The translations under genes and the position numbers were made by a program. Below are positions 1 through 12,233 of a stretch of DNA of 64,000 bases, piece after piece (the stretch's first letter is position 1; every line of letters starts with the position of its first letter). This stretch comes from Prorocentrum cordatum (taxonomy: Eukaryota; Sar; Dinophyceae; Prorocentrales; Prorocentraceae): the NCBI GenBank assembly GCA_963575745.1, contig CAUYUJ010003615.1, positions 1 to 64,000 of the forward strand, read 5' to 3'. The notes below the pieces were generated by a model. That model saw nothing but the letters and a program-made list of their open reading frames with translations. It was not told the DNA's origin and made no database searches.

Positions 1-1197
1 GTTGGCAAGAAAATCTCGACGGACCTTTTGGTGACTTTTGGTCGGTTGAAAATTTGGTTCTCGAAATTTGACCATTCGTTAGAGCTCTAGTATTTTTTCC
101 CATGATATTCGATCTTATTCCCGCTCGCCATCTTGATCTCAGCTCGATCGGGTAACTTTGAAGGCCAAAAAGCACAGTGGCGGGAACGGCCGTTTCGAGT
201 CATCTTGATACGCGCTGACGGTTTTTCTGAACATAACTCGAGCTCTAGGGCAGCTACAGAGCTGGTAAGCACAGCTAATGCATGCAGAATGATCAGGCGC
301 GTTCGCCTGTTGAATCCAGAGGTCTGAACTCGGTCTGTGAGCCGAGCTAGGTCCGCAAACCTGTTTGCATTATTCGAGTCATCTTGATAGACACTCTCGG
401 TTTTCTGTACTTGACTCGAGCTTTAGGGTCGCTACAGTGCTGGTAAGCACACCTATCGCACTCAGAATCATCACGCGCGTTCGCCTGTTGAATCCGGAGG
501 TCTGAACTCGGTCTGCTAGCCGAGCTAGGTCCGCAAACCTGTTGGTATTATTCGAGTTATCTTGATAGACGTACTCGGTTTTCTGTACTTAACTCGAGCT
601 GTAGGGCAGCTACAGGGCTCATTGTCACAGACATCGATGGGAAATCACCAATGGCACGCGTCTGTTGAACCGAGAGGTCTGAATTCGGCCTGCTGCCCGA
701 GCTAGGTTCGCGAAACTGTTCGTATTGTCCGGATGATTTTGAGACGTGCTCTCAATTTTCTGCACTGAACTCGTGCTGGGGAAGGGCTACAGTGCTGCAG
801 GCCACATATATCGATTTTCACACATCAGGCGCGTCTTTCGGTCGATTCCAGAGCTCGGAACTCGGTCTGCTGCTCGAACTAGGTTCGCAACACTATTATA
901 TTATTCGAGTCGATACTGTCGGTTTTCTGCATTAAATCCGGCTGTAGGTGGGCTTTAGGGCTGGAATCGCATGAGTGGAATCGCATGATGTCGCATACAG
1001 AGGTCTGAACTCGGTTTGATACTCGAACTGGGTTGCGAAACTGTTTGTTTTTTGTTAGCGTTATCTTGAGAGGTCTGAAATCGCTTGGGCTTAAAACAAA
1101 GTCGTTCTTTGGAGTTTTTTCCCACAGTATATATTGTCAGGAAGCTCTACGAGTCCCCCGGCGGTAAGAAGGTTGACGGTTTACCGCCGGCGCCCAG
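1..1197 (+). mobile_element. HelA copy 1, 5' end outside the window
   Basis: The copy enters the window in the conserved post-head region (GTTGGCAAGAAAATCTCGACGG) and continues through the conserved block reading ATTCGATCTTATTCCCGCTC. About five degenerate units of the 177-bp core follow. The subterminal inverted repeat GGAAGCTCTACGAG is at 1140-1153, followed by the terminal stem-loop with arms CCGGCGGTAA and TTTACCGCCGG, ending CCCAG at 1197. The next base is A rather than the usual T. Open frames inside it are not conserved between copies. Confidence 0.8.
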
Positions 1198-1239
1198 AGG
1201 CTTCCTAGCTGTTCCCAATACGCTTGTTGGCTCCAAAAG

Positions 1240-1288
1240 TAATCGTAGAGCTTCCTTAGGCAAGTTATTGCTGGACTTAAGAGCTAAG
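1240..1288 (+). repeat. Detached head of HelA copy 3
   Basis: A TAATCGTAGAGCTTCC head and the following HelA sequence (AAGTTATTGCTGGACTTAAGAG) stop at 1288, where copy 2 begins. The continuation TAATTCCGGGG is at 2731, after copy 2. The 42 bases before it (1198-1239) show nothing recognisable beyond a short TTGGCTC match to HelA heads. Confidence 0.75.
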
Positions 1289-2730
1289 TAACTCGTAGAG
1301 CTTCCCTAGCTGGAAGCTAAGAGATGCTAAGAAATTCCGGCGCGCCACAGCTAGTTGGCTCGAAAAATCTCGACGGCATTTGATGACTTTTGCTCGGTTC
1401 GAAAATTTGGTTCCTCGAATTTGACCATTTCGTTAGAGCTCTTAGTATTTTTTCCCGTGATATTCGATCTTTTCCCGCTCGCCATTTGATCTCAGCTCGA
1501 ATTTCGGGTAACTTTGAAGGCCAAAAAAAAAGCCACAGGGCTGGGAACGGCCGTTTCGAGTCATCTTGATACGCGCTGACGGTTTTTCTGAAATAACCTC
1601 GAGCTCTAGGGCAAGCTACAGAGCTGGACTCCAGAATCATCAGGCGCGTTCGCCTGTTGAACCCAGAGGTCTAAACTCGGTCTACTAGCCGAGCTAGGTC
1701 GGAAACCTATTCGTATTATTCGAGTCAATTTGATACGCGTTGTCGGTATTTTCTACTTAACTCGAGCTATAGGCAGCTACAGTGCTGGTGAGCACACCCA
1801 TCGCACTCAGAATCATCAGGCGCGTTCGCCTGTTCAATCCATAGGTCTGAACTCGATCTGCTAGCCGAGCTAGGTCCGCAAACCTATTCGTATTATTCGA
1901 GTCAACTTGATACGCGTTGTCGGTTTTTCTACTTAACTCGAGCTGTAGGGCAGCTACAGTGCTGGTAAACACACGCATCGCACTCAGAATCATTAGGCGC
2001 GTTCGCCTGTTGAATCCAGAGGTCTGAAATCGGTCTGCTAGCCGAGCTAGGTCCGCAAATCTATTCGTATTATTCGAGTCATCTTCACAAACGCTCTCGG
2101 TTTTCTGTACTCAGCTCGAGCTGTAGGGCAGCTACAGAGCCTGTAGTTACAGAAATCGATTGATAATTATCAGGCGCGTGTGTCTGTTGTATCGAGAGCT
2201 CTGAAATCGGCCTGCTGCCCGAGCTAGGTTCGCGAAACTATTCGTATTGTCCGAATCATCGTAAACAGTGCTCTCATTTTCCTGCACTCAACTCGTGCTG
2301 GGGGAGGGCTACAGTGCTGTGGGTCATTGAAATCGATTTGCACACATCAGACGCGTTCGTTGGTCGATTCGAGAGCTCAGAACTTGGTCTGCTGCTCGAA
2401 ACAGGTCTGCGAAACTATTCTATTATTCGAGTCACCCTGAGAGATGCTCTCGGTTTTCTGCACTTAACTCGGGCTGTAGGGGGGCTCACATGAGTCGATT
2501 CGCAGACATCAGACGCGTCCGCCTGTCGCATTGAGAGGTCTGAACTCGGTCTGATACTCACTGGGTTGCGAAACTGTTTGTTCTTTTGTTAGAGTCATCT
2601 TGAGAGGTCTGAAATTGCTTGGGCTGAAAACTAGTCGTTCTCTGGATTTTTTCCCACACTATATACTGTCAGGAAGCTCTACGAGTCCCCCGGCGGTAAG
2701 AAAGGTTGACGGTTTACCGCCGGCGCCAAG
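1289..2730 (+). mobile_element. HelA copy 2, full length, nested in copy 3
   Basis: It starts TAACTCGTAGAGCTTCC and ends with a complete stem-loop at 2691-2724 and the variant terminus GCCAAG at 2730. At about 1442 bp it is the longest intact HelA here, owing to extra 177-bp units. Its flanks (GAGCTAAG and TAATTCCGGGG) rejoin into the continuous HelA reading of copy 3, so the insertion made no target duplication. Confidence 0.85.
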
Positions 2731-3830
2731 TAATTCCGGGGAGCTGGAGAGCTAGTTGGCAACAAAAATCTCGACGGACCTTTTGCTGACTTTTGGTCGG
2801 TTGAAAATTCTGTTCCTGAAATTTGAACATTCGTTAGAGCTCTAGTATTTTTTCCCATGATATTCGATCTTATTCCCGCTCGCCATCTTGATCTCAGCTC
2901 GATCGGGTAACTTTGAAGGCCAAAAAGCAGGCAGGCGGGAACGGTCGTTTCGAGTCATCTTGATACGGGCTGTCGGTTTTCTCAAGATAACTCGAGCTTC
3001 AGGACAACTACAGACCTGGTCAGCACAGCTAATGCATTCGGAATGATCAGGCGCGTTCGCCTGTTGAATCCAGAGGTCTGAACTCGGTCTGCTAGCCGAG
3101 CTAGGGTCGCAAACCTATTCGTATTATTCGTGTCATTGTAGCAGACGCTCTCGGTTTTTCGTACTTAACTCGATCTGTAGGGCAGCCACAGAGCTGATAA
3201 TCACAGAAATCGATTGAGAATCATCAGGCGCGTTCGTCTGTTGAATCAAGAGCTCTGAACTCGGCCTGCTCCCCGAGCTAGGTTCGCGAACCTATTGGTA
3301 TTGTTCGAGTCATCTTGAGAAGTGCTCTCGGTTTTCTGTACTTAAATCGTACTGGGGGAGGGCTACAGTGCTGCTGGTCACAGGAATTGGTTTCGAGACA
3401 TCAGGCGCGTCCGTTCGTCGAACCGAGAGCTCGGAACTCGGTCTACTGTTCGAACGAGATCCGCGAAACTGTTGTATAATTCGAGTCATTCTTTATTCGA
3501 GTCATTCTTGAGAGATGCTCTCGGTTTTCTGCACTTAACTCAGGCGTATGGGGGGCTGCCAGAGCTGGTATATCACAGGAATCGATCTCGCAGACATCAG
3601 AGGCGTCGCTTGTCGCAGCAGAGGTCTGAACTCGGTTTCTCAACCTCGAGCTCCGATTGGAAAACCGTTCGTTTGTTTGGTATTAGAGTCATCTTGAGAG
3701 TGTCATAGAATGACGATGGGGCTGAAAAACTAGTCGTTCTCTGAAATTCTTTTCCACATTATATACTGTCAGGAAGCTCTACGAGTCCCCCGGCGGTAAG
3801 AAAGGTTGACGGTTTACCGCCGGCGCCCAG
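2731..3830 (+). mobile_element. HelA copy 3, body and tail
   Basis: This completes the head at 1240-1288. Conserved block, about four 177-bp units and a full tail ending CCCAG at 3830, followed by T. A direct duplication of ATTCGAGTCATTCTT near 3479-3507 is a small local expansion within one unit. Confidence 0.8.
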
Positions 3831-3961
3831 TGCGCGAAGCGCTTCGGCAGAGCTTCGGAAGAGCTTCGGCTGTTTTTCGAGGCTCCAAGGCAGATCTTCC
3901 TAGCGCGCTTTGCAGGGCCCCACGCATCGTAAACGGCGCCCCGCAAGCGTCTCCTGCAAGA
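3831..3961 (+). other. GC-rich spacer related to RepD
   Basis: 131 bp with repeated GAGCTTCGG motifs (GCAGAGCTTCGGAAGAGCTTCGG). It resembles RepD in composition but lacks RepD's palindrome. No coding potential is evident. Confidence 0.4.
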
Positions 3962-5718
3962 TAACTCGTCGAGCTTCCCTTAGCTAGAACCTCGTAGAGC
4001 TCTTCGACATCGATGAGCGAGAGGAATTCCGGCGCGGGGTGGAGCTAGTTGGTCCACCCGGCCAGAAAGGACAAAGTGATAACTTTTGGGTGGTTTTGCA
4101 ATTTTTTGAAAGATATTTGACAATTCATTTTGACAAAGCAGATTTTTGCGCGTCGCATTGGCATATAAACTTCTCTCTGACAGCAGCTCAGCTCTGCTGA
4201 TGCATTTTTGCAGGAGTTGACTTCCGGGAACCAGGCGAATATGAACATTGGAAAAAATCAAAAATTACTATTCTCGAAAAATCTCTATTTTTTGACTATA
4301 TGTCGATTCTCAGCAATCTTACCAGTGGAAGGAGCTCTACGAGGTTCCCGTCGGTGACCAGGTTGACGGTTCTCCGCCGGCGCCAGTTATAGCTGGAAGC
4401 TAAGAGTAATTCCGGCGCGCTGGAGAGCTAGTTGGCTCGAAAAAAAAGAACTGAACTTTTCACAATTTTTGGTCGGTTGAAAATTATGTTCTCAAAATTT
4501 GAAAATTCGTTTGAGCTCTAGTGTTTTTTCTCATGATATTCGACCTTATTCCCGCTCGCCATCTTGATCTCAGCTCGATCGGGTACCTTTTACTGCCAAA
4601 AAACATTCTGGCGGGATCGGCCGTTTCGAGTTATCTTGACGCGCGTTGTCGGTATTTTGTAATAACTCGAGCTGTTGGACAGCTACAGAGCTGGTAAGCA
4701 CAGCTATCGCACTCAGAATCATCGGGCGCGTTCGCCTCTTGAATCCAGGGATCTGAACTCGGTTTGCTAGCCGAGCTAGGTCCGCAAACTATTTGTATTC
4801 TTCGAGTCAACCTGATACGCGTTCTCGGTATTTTCTTCTTAACTCGAGCTGTAGGGCAACTACAGAGCTGGTCAGCACAGCTAATGCATTCAGAATCATC
4901 AGGCGCGTTCGCCTGTTGAATCCAGAGGTCTGCACTCGGTCTGCTAGCCGAGCTAGGTCCGCAACCCTATTTGTATTCTTCGAGTCAACCTGATACGCGT
5001 TCTCGGTATTTTCTTCTAAACTCGAGCTGTAGGGCAGCTACAGTGCTCAAAAGCACACCTATCACTCAGAATCATGAGGCGCGTTCGCCTGTTCGATCGA
5101 TAGATCTGAACTCGGTCTGCTAGCTGAGCTAGCTCCGCAAACCTATTCGTATTATTCGAGTGAACTTGATACGCGTTGTCGGTATTTTCTTCTTAACTCG
5201 AGCTGCAGGGCAGCTGCAGTGCTGGTAAGCACGCCTATCGCACTCAGAATCATCTAGCCGAGCTATGTGCGCAAACCTATTCGTATTATTCGAGTGAACT
5301 TGATACGGGTGGTGGGTATTTTGTACTTAATTCGAGATACAGGGCAGCTAAAGTGCTGTTAAGCACATCTATCGCACTGAGAACCATCAGGGGCGTTCGT
5401 CCGCCTGTTGGATCCAGAGCTCGGAACTCGGTCTGCTGCCCAAATTAGATCGTACAACTTCTATATTGTTCGAGTCATTCTCAAAAGTGCTGTCGGTTTT
5501 CTGCGCCTACCTCGGGCCTGTAGGGGGGCTGCAGGGCTGTTAATGACAGGAGTCGATTCGCAGACATCAGACGCGTCCGGCTGTCCCATTCAGAGGTCAA
5601 CAAATATTAACTATAAGTCGGAATGTTCGATGCGCGGTTTTCTCAACTAACGTCAAGGTAGGAAGCTCTACGAGTCCCCGGCGGTAACCAAGGTTGACGG
5701 TTTACCGCCGGCGCCCAG
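3962..5718 (+). mobile_element. HelA copy 4, interrupted by a HelB
   Basis: The 26-bp head (TAACTCGTCGAGCTTCC...TAGCTAG, 3962-3987) is separated from its body (TTATAGCTGGAAGC, from 4387) by HelB copy 1. Removing that insert restores AGCTAGTTATAGCTGG, which occurs uninterrupted at about 5893-5908 in copy 5. The tail ends CCCAG at 5718. Length without the insert is about 1358 bp. Confidence 0.85.
3988..4386 (+). mobile_element. HelB copy 1, full length, nested
   Basis: 399 bp, starting AACCTCGTAGAGCTC (first base A instead of T) and ending GGCGCCAG before T. The stem-loop is slightly damaged (CCGTCGGTGACCAGG...TTCTCCGCCGG). It has no 177-bp core; the centre is the HelB body with AGATATTTGACAATTCATTTTG. 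Confidence 0.85.
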
Positions 5719-5816
5719 TTTCCAGCGTCCTGCGCATCGTTTCAGGCGGCCTGGCAGATGTCCCCGTGCCGCGTTCCGCGCTCGCCTTCGCTATCCGGGT
5801 TTTGGACGCTTAGAAG
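5719..5816 (+). repeat. RepD fragment (3' part)
   Basis: GC-rich sequence ending CTATCCGGGTTTTGGACGCT, the characteristic RepD 3' end. It lies between the HelA copy 4 tail and the HelB copy 2 head. Confidence 0.55.
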
Positions 5817-7557
5817 TACCTCGTAGAGCTCTCATGGTATCAGAGATAGAGGAATTCGGCGACAGGGTGAGCTAGTAACTCGTAGAGCTTCCCTTAGCTA
5901 GTTATAGCTGGAAGCTAAGAGTAATTCCTGCGCGCCCCAGAGCTAGTTGGCTCGAAAAAAAGAACTGAACTTTTCACAACTTTTGCTCGGTTGAAAATTA
6001 TGTTCTCGAAATTTGAAAATTCGTTAGAGCTCTAGTATTTTTTCTCATGATATTCGATCTTATTCCCGCTCGCCATCTTGATCTCAGCTCGATCGGGTAC
6101 CTTTTACTGCCAAAAAGCACACTGGCGGGAACGGCCGTTTCGAGTCATCTTGATACGCGCTGTCGGTATTTTGTACTTAAATCGAGCTGTAGAAGAACTA
6201 CAGGTCTGAACTCGGTCTGCTAGCCGAGGTAGGTCCGCAAACCTATTCGTATTATTCGAGTGAACTTGATACGCGTTGTCGGTGTTGTCTACTTAAATCG
6301 AGCCGTAGCGCAGCTACAGCGCTGGTAAGCACACCTATCGCACTCAGAATCATCAGGCGCGTTCGCCTGTTGAATCCATAGGTCTGAACTCGGTCTGCTA
6401 GCCGAGCTAGGTCCGCAAACCTATTCGTATTATTCGAGTCAACTTGATACACGGTGTCGGTATTATCTACTTAATTCGAGCTGCATGGCAGCTACAGTGC
6501 TGGTAAGCACACCTATCGCACTCAGAATCACCAGGCGCGTTCGCCTCTTGACTCCAGAGGTCTGAACTCGGTCTGCTAGCCGAGCTAGGTCCGCAAATCT
6601 ATTCGTATTATTCGAGTCATCTTGACAAACGCTCTCGGTATTTTCTGTACTTAAATCGAGCTGTAGGCAGCTACATAAGCTACATAGCCCAGTCACAGAA
6701 ATCGATTGAGAATTATCGGGCGCGTTTGTATGTTGTATCGAGAGCTCTCAACTCGGCCTGCTGCACGAGCTAGGTTCGCGAAACTATTCGTATTGTCCGA
6801 ATCATCGTGAAAAGTGCTCCCACTTTTCTGCACTCAGGCTACAGTGCTGCGGGTCATAGAAATCGATTTGCACACATCAGGCGCGTTCGTTGGTCGATTC
6901 GAGAGCTCAGAACTTGGTCTGCTGCTCGAAACAGGTCTGCGAAACTATTATATTATTCGAGTGATCCTGAGAGATGCTGTCGGTTTTCTGCACTTAACTC
7001 GGGCTGTAGGGGGGCTGCAGGGCTGGTAATCACATGAGTCGATTCGGAGACATCAGACGCGTCCGCCTGTCGCATTGAGAGGTCTGAACTCGGTCTGATC
7101 AGACGCGTCCGCTTGTCGCATTCAGAGGTCAAAAAATATTCACTATGAGTAAGAATGTTGGTAGGTGCTCTCGGTTTTCTCAACTGAAGTCGAGCTTGGA
7201 AGCTCTACGAGTTCCCCGGCGGTAACCAAGGTTGACGGTTTACCGCCGGCGCCCAGTTGGCGAAATTTCGAGAAGAGACACAATCATACCATCCGCGGCC
7301 TGGCTCAGCCGATTTTCAAGCTCTAACCATTCGTTTGGGTTGATATTTGCGCAGAACGAAGCTTTGCTCATTCCGTCGACAAATTCTTCTCAGCGAAGCC
7401 AGAAACCAGACTTCAGATTGCCATAGAAATTGAAAAATTCAAGATTCAAGCATATCTACTACGAAGTTATCTGTTTCGATTATGGGCGCTCTTAAGGGAA
7501 AGGAGCTCTACGAGGTTCCCGGCGGTGACCAGCTTGACGGTTCACCGCCGGCGCCAG
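5817..7557 (+). mobile_element. HelB copy 2, split by HelA copy 5
   Basis: The head (5817-5875) ends GGGTGAGCTAG and the body resumes TTGGCGAAATTTCG at 7257. Joined, they recreate the GAGCTAG-TTGG junction of intact HelB copies. The body is divergent. The tail ends GCGCCAG at 7557. About 360 bp without the insert. Confidence 0.75.
5876..7256 (+). mobile_element. HelA copy 5, full length, nested
   Basis: 1381 bp from TAACTCGTAG to CCCAG, inserted between AG and TT of HelB copy 2. The core has about six 177-bp units. The final unit runs into GTCGAGCTTGGAAGCTCTACG, merging core and subterminal repeat. Confidence 0.85.
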
Positions 7558-8606
7558 TAATTCCGGGGAGCTGGAGAGCTAGTTGGCAAGAAAAATCTCG
7601 ACGGACCTTTTGGTCACCTTTGGTCGGTTGAAAATTTTGTTCTCAAAATTTGAACATTCGTTAGAGCTCTAGTATTTTTCCCCATGATATTCGATCTTAT
7701 TCCCGCTCGCCATCTTGATCTCAGCTCGATCGGGTAAAGGCCAAAAAGCACACGGGCGGGAACGGCCGTTTCGAGTAATCTTGTTAGGCGCTGTCGGTTT
7801 TCTCAAGATAACTCGAGCTTCAGGACAACTACAGAGCTGGTCAGCACAGCTAATGCATTCAGAATGATCAGGCGCGTTGGCCTGTTCAATCCAGAGGTCA
7901 GAACTCGGTCTGCTAGCCGAACTAGGGTCGCAAAGCTATTCGTAGTGTTCGAGTCATTGTAGCAGACGCTCTCGGTTTTTCGAACTTAACTCGATCTGTA
8001 GGGCAGCTACAGAGCTGATAATCACAGAAATCGATTCAGAATTATCAGGCGCGTTCGTCTGTTGAATCAAAAGCACTGAACTCGGTCTGCTGCCCGAGCT
8101 AGATTCGCGAACCGATTGGTATTGTTCGAGTCATCTCGAGAAGTGCTCTCGGTTTTCTGTACTCAAATCGTGCTGGGTGAGGGCTACAGTGCTGCTGGTC
8201 ACAGGAATCGATTTCGAGACATCAGGCGTGTCCGTTCGTCGAACCAAGAGCTCGGAACTCGGTCTGCTGCTCGAACGAGATCCGGAAAACTGTTGTATTA
8301 TTCGAGTCATCCTGAGAGGTACTCTCGGTTTTCTGCACTTAACTCAGGCTGTATGGGGGGCTGCAGAGCTGGTAATCACAGGAATCGATCCGCAGACATC
8401 AGACGCGTCCGCCTGTCGCATTCAGAGGTCTGAACTCGGTTTCATACTCGAGCTCGATTGGAAAACTGTCATCTTGAGGGGTCTATAATCGCTTGGGCTG
8501 AAAAACTAGTCGTTCTCTGAAATTCTTTTCCACATTATATATTGTCAGGAAGCTCTACGAGTCCCCCGGCGGTAAGAAAGGTTGACGGTTTACCGCCGGC
8601 GCCCAG
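7558..8606 (+). mobile_element. HelA copy 6, head missing
   Basis: It begins at the internal TAATTCCGGGG position directly after a HelB tail, so its head was separated by insertion or lost. Conserved block, four to five 177-bp units, intact tail ending CCCAG at 8606. Confidence 0.75.
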
Positions 8607-9001
8607 TTGGGCCGACCTCTGGCCCCGACGGACAATGAGGAATTCCGGCGCGGGGTGGAGCTAGTTTGGGCGACCCGCCAGAAAAGGACAAAGTGGTAAC
8701 TTTTGGGTGGTTTTGCAATTTTTAGAATGATATTTGACAATTCATTTTGAGAAAGCAGATTTTTCGCATCTGTAAACGAATATGAGGGCCTCTCTGTCTT
8801 AGTATGAGCTCTGTAGGCGCTTTTTTACTATCAAAACACTTGGAGGAACCATCTTCAGGTCGACAGGAGAAAAACAATTTTCTCTTTGTCGAGAAATGCT
8901 TCCAGAAGCTCTCTCTTTCGACTCTGAGCACTCTTACGCGTGAAAGGAGCTCTACGAGGTTCCCGGCGGTGACCAGGTTGACGGTTCACCGCCGGCGCCA
9001 G
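8607..9001 (+). mobile_element. HelB copy 3, head truncated
   Basis: A 29-bp GC-rich stretch (8607-8635) precedes GAGGAATTCCGGCGCGGGG, the middle of a HelB head. The body includes TATCAAAACACTTGG and the tail GGTTCCCGGCGGTGACCAGG; it ends GCGCCAG at 9001. The GC-rich stretch reappears just after the tail. Confidence 0.75.
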
Positions 9002-9055
9002 TGGGCCGACCTGGCCCCGACGTACAATGTGCGAACTTGTGCGAACTTCGGCTCG
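9002..9055 (+). other. Spacer duplicating the left flank of HelB copy 3
   Basis: TGGGCCGACCTGGCCCCGAC matches 8608-8627 apart from a two-base insertion there, so HelB copy 3 is bracketed by a near-perfect direct repeat of about 29 bp. A second small repeat (GTGCGAACTT twice) lies at 9030-9050. Confidence 0.5.
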
Positions 9056-10172
9056 TAACTCGTAGAGCTTCCCTTAGCAAGTTATTGCTGGAAGCTTCAG
9101 AGTAATTCCGGGGAGCTGGAGAGCTAGTTGGCAAGAAAAATCTCGACGGACCTTTTGGTGACTTTTGGTTGGTTGAAAATTTTGTTCTCGAAATTTGACA
9201 ATTCGTTTGAGCTCTAGTATTTTTTCCCATGATATTCGATCTTATCCTCGCTCTCCATCTTGATCTCAGCTCGATCGCGTAACTTTGAAGGCCAGAAAGC
9301 GTCCCGGCGGGAACGGCCGTTTCGAGTCATCTTGATACGCGCTGTCGGTTTTCTTAAGATAACTCGAGCTTCAGCAGAACTACAGAGCTGGTCAGCACAG
9401 CTAATGCATTCAGAATGATCAGGCGCGTTCGCCTGTTCAATCGAGAGGTCTGAACTCGGTATGCTAGCCGAGCTAGGGTCGCAAACCTATTCGTATTATT
9501 CGAGTTATTGTAGCAGACGCTCTCGGTTTTTCGTACTTAACTCGATCTGTAGGGCAGCCATAGAGCTGATAATCACAGAAATCGATTGATAATCATCAGG
9601 CGCGTTCGTCTGCTGAATCACGAGCTCTGAACTCGGCCTGCTCCTCGAGCTAGGTTCGCGAACCTATTTATATTGATTCAGTCATCTTGAGAAGTGCTCT
9701 CGATTTTCTGTACTTAAATCGTGCTTGGGGAGGGCTACAGTGCTGCTGGTTACAGCAATCGATTTCGAGACATCAGGCGCGTCCGTTCGTCGGAGCGAGA
9801 GCTCGTAACTCGGTCTGCTGCTCGAACGAGATCCGCGAAACTGTTGTATTATTCGAGTCATCCTGAGAGGTACTCTCGGTTTTCTGCACTTATCTCAGGC
9901 TGTATGGGGGGCTGCAGAGCTGGTAATCACAGGAATCGATCCGCAGACATCAGACGCGTCCGTCTGTCGCATTCAGATGTCTGAACTCGGTTGCATACTC
10001 GAGCTCGATTGGAAAACTGTTCGTTTGTTTTGTTTTATCTTGAGAGGTCTATAATCGCTTGGGCTGAAAAACTAGTCGTTCTCTGAAATTCTTCTCCACA
10101 TTATATATTGTCTGGAAGCTCTACGAGTCCCCCGGCGGTAAGAAAGGTTGACGGTTTACCGCCGGCGCCCAG
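9056..10172 (+). mobile_element. HelA copy 7, full length
   Basis: 1117 bp with canonical TAACTCGTAGAGCTTCC head, four to five core units and canonical tail ending CCCAG at 10172. A good reference copy for a consensus. Confidence 0.85.
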
Positions 10173-10461
10173 TTTGGACAAACTTTCTAAGAGATTTGAA
10201 CATTCATTTTGAGAACTGGTATTTTTTGCACCTGTAGAGGGTTATTTCGCGTTCGCCAATGAATCCTCATGCCCGAAGGGGCAGTATTGCTATCAAAACA
10301 CTTGGCGAAACCGTCTTTGGACAAAAGATGAACCTGATTTTTCGAGTTTGGGGGATCTTCTCCAGACTCTTCATGCATACGTACCCAGGAGCGACGTACG
10401 AGAAAAGAGCTCTACGAGGACTCCGGCGGTGACCTGGTTGACGGTTTACCGCCGGTTCCAG
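10173..10461 (+). mobile_element. HelC copy 1, 5' truncated
   Basis: It starts within the HelC body (TTTGGACAAACTTTC) and carries AGTATTGCTATCAAAACACTTGG, TTTTTCGAGTTT and the tail AAAAGAGCTCTACGAGG. The stem-loop reads CTCCGGCGGTGACCTGG...TTTACCGCCGG and ends TTCCAG before T. Confidence 0.7.
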
Positions 10462-12233
10462 TCTGAAGCCCTTAGCTCTCCAAGGAGCTATCCGGGAAAA
10501 ACTATTCGTATTATTCGAGTCATCTTGACAAACGCTCTCGGTTTTCTGTACTTAACTCGAGCCGTAGGGCAGCTACAGGGAATATAGTCACAGAAATCGA
10601 TTGGGAATGACTCGTAGAGCTTCCCTAAGCTAGTTGCTGGAAGCTTAAGAGTAATTGCGGCGCGCTGGAGAGCTAGTTGGCAAAAAAAATCTCGACGGAA
10701 CTTTTGGTGACTTTTGGTCGGTTGAAAAATTTGTTCTCGAAATTTGACCATTCGTTAGAGATCTAGTATTTTGTCCCGTGATATTCGATCTTATTCCCGC
10801 TCGTCATCTTGATCTCAGCTTGATCGGATAACTTTGAAGGCCGAAAAGCACGGTGGCGGGAACGGCCGTTTCGAGTCATCTTCATATGCGCTGACTGTTT
10901 TATAAACATAACTCGAGCTCTAGGGCAGCTACAGAGCTGGTAAGCACAGCTAATGCATGCAGAATGATCAGGCGCGTTCGCCTGTTGAACCCAGAGGTCT
11001 GAATTCGGTCTGTGAGCCGAGCTAGGTCCGGAAACCTGTTCGTATTATTCGAGTCCTCTTGACAGAACCTCTCGGTTTCCTGTGCTTAACTCGAGCTGTA
11101 AGAGAGCTACAGTGCTGTTATTTACAGAAACTGATTCAGAATCGTCAGTTGCGTTCGTCTGTCGAATCTAGAGCTCTGAACTCGGTCTGCTGCTCGATCT
11201 AGAATCGCGAAATTATTCGTATTGGTCGAGTCATCTTCAGAAGCTCGGTTTTCTTCACTGAACTTGCGCTGAGAGGGGGCTGCAGTGCTGGTTGTCACAT
11301 GAATCGATTTAAAGAGATAATGCGCGTCCGCCTGTCGAATCCAGAGCTCGGAACTCGGTCTGCTGCCCGAACTAGGTTCGCGAAACGATTCTATTGTTCG
11401 AGTCATCCTGAGAGATGCTGTCGGTTTTCTGCACTGACCTCGGGCTGTAGGGGGGCTGCGGGGCTGGTAATAAGAGGATTCGATTCGCAGACATCAGACG
11501 CGTTCGCTTGTCGCATTCAGAGGTAAAAAAAATATTCACTATGAGTCAGAATTTTGGTAGATGCTGTCGGTTTTCTCAACTTAAGTCGAGCTTGGAAGCT
11601 CTACGAGTTCCCCGGCGGTAACCAAGGTTGACGGTTTACCGCCGGCGCCCCGTTATCGGGCGCGTTTGTCTGTTGTATCGAGAGCTCTCAACTCGGCCTG
11701 CTGCCCGAGCTAGGTTCGCGAAACTATTCGTATTGTCTGAATCATCGTGAAAATTGCTCTCAATTTTCTGCACTCAACTCGTGCTGGGGGAGGGCTACAG
11801 TGCTGCGGGTCATAGCAATCGATTTGCACACATCGGGCGCGTTCGTTGGTCGATTCGAGAGCTCAGAACTTGGCCTGCTGCTCGAAACAGGTCCGCGAAA
11901 CTATTGTATTAGTCGAGTCATCCTGAGAGATGCTGTCGGTTTTCTGCACTGAACTCGGGCTGTAGGGGGGCTGCATGGGCTGGTAGTCACATGAGTCGAT
12001 TCGCAGACATCAGACGCGTCCGCCTGTCGCATTGAGAGGTCAGAACTCGGTCTGATACTCGAACTGGGTTGCGAAAATGTTTGTTTTTTTGTTAGAGTCA
12101 TCTTGAGAGGTCTGAAATCGCTTGGGCTGAAAACTAGTCGTTCTCTGGATTTTTTCCCACACTATATACTGTCAGGAAGCTCTACGAGTCTCCCGGCGGT
12201 AAGAAAGGTTGACGGTTTGCCGCCGGCGCCCAG
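10462..12233 (+). mobile_element. HelA copy 9, split by HelA copy 8
   Basis: A core fragment (10462-10607) ending AATCGATTGGGAA is continued by TTATCGGGCGCG at 11653. The uninterrupted reading occurs at 6698-6721 (AATCGATTGAGAATTATCGG). The tail ends CCCAG at 12233. Its first 30 bases (TCTGAAGCCCTTAGC) are not typical HelA, so the 5' part is rearranged. Confidence 0.75.
10608..11652 (+). mobile_element. HelA copy 8, full length, nested in a 177-bp unit
   Basis: 1045 bp, starting TGACTCGTAGAGCTTCC and ending in the variant CGCCCCG. It is inserted A|TT inside a core unit of copy 9, so the core as well as the head can be a target. Confidence 0.8.

Noticed and set aside
8565-8606. GGCG|GTAAG...CGCCCAG|T in each tail read as an intron (introner-type element)
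   Set aside because: The enclosed stretch is only about 35 nt, the arms form a hairpin, and nested insertions place the element ends elsewhere (TAACTCG and CCCAG).
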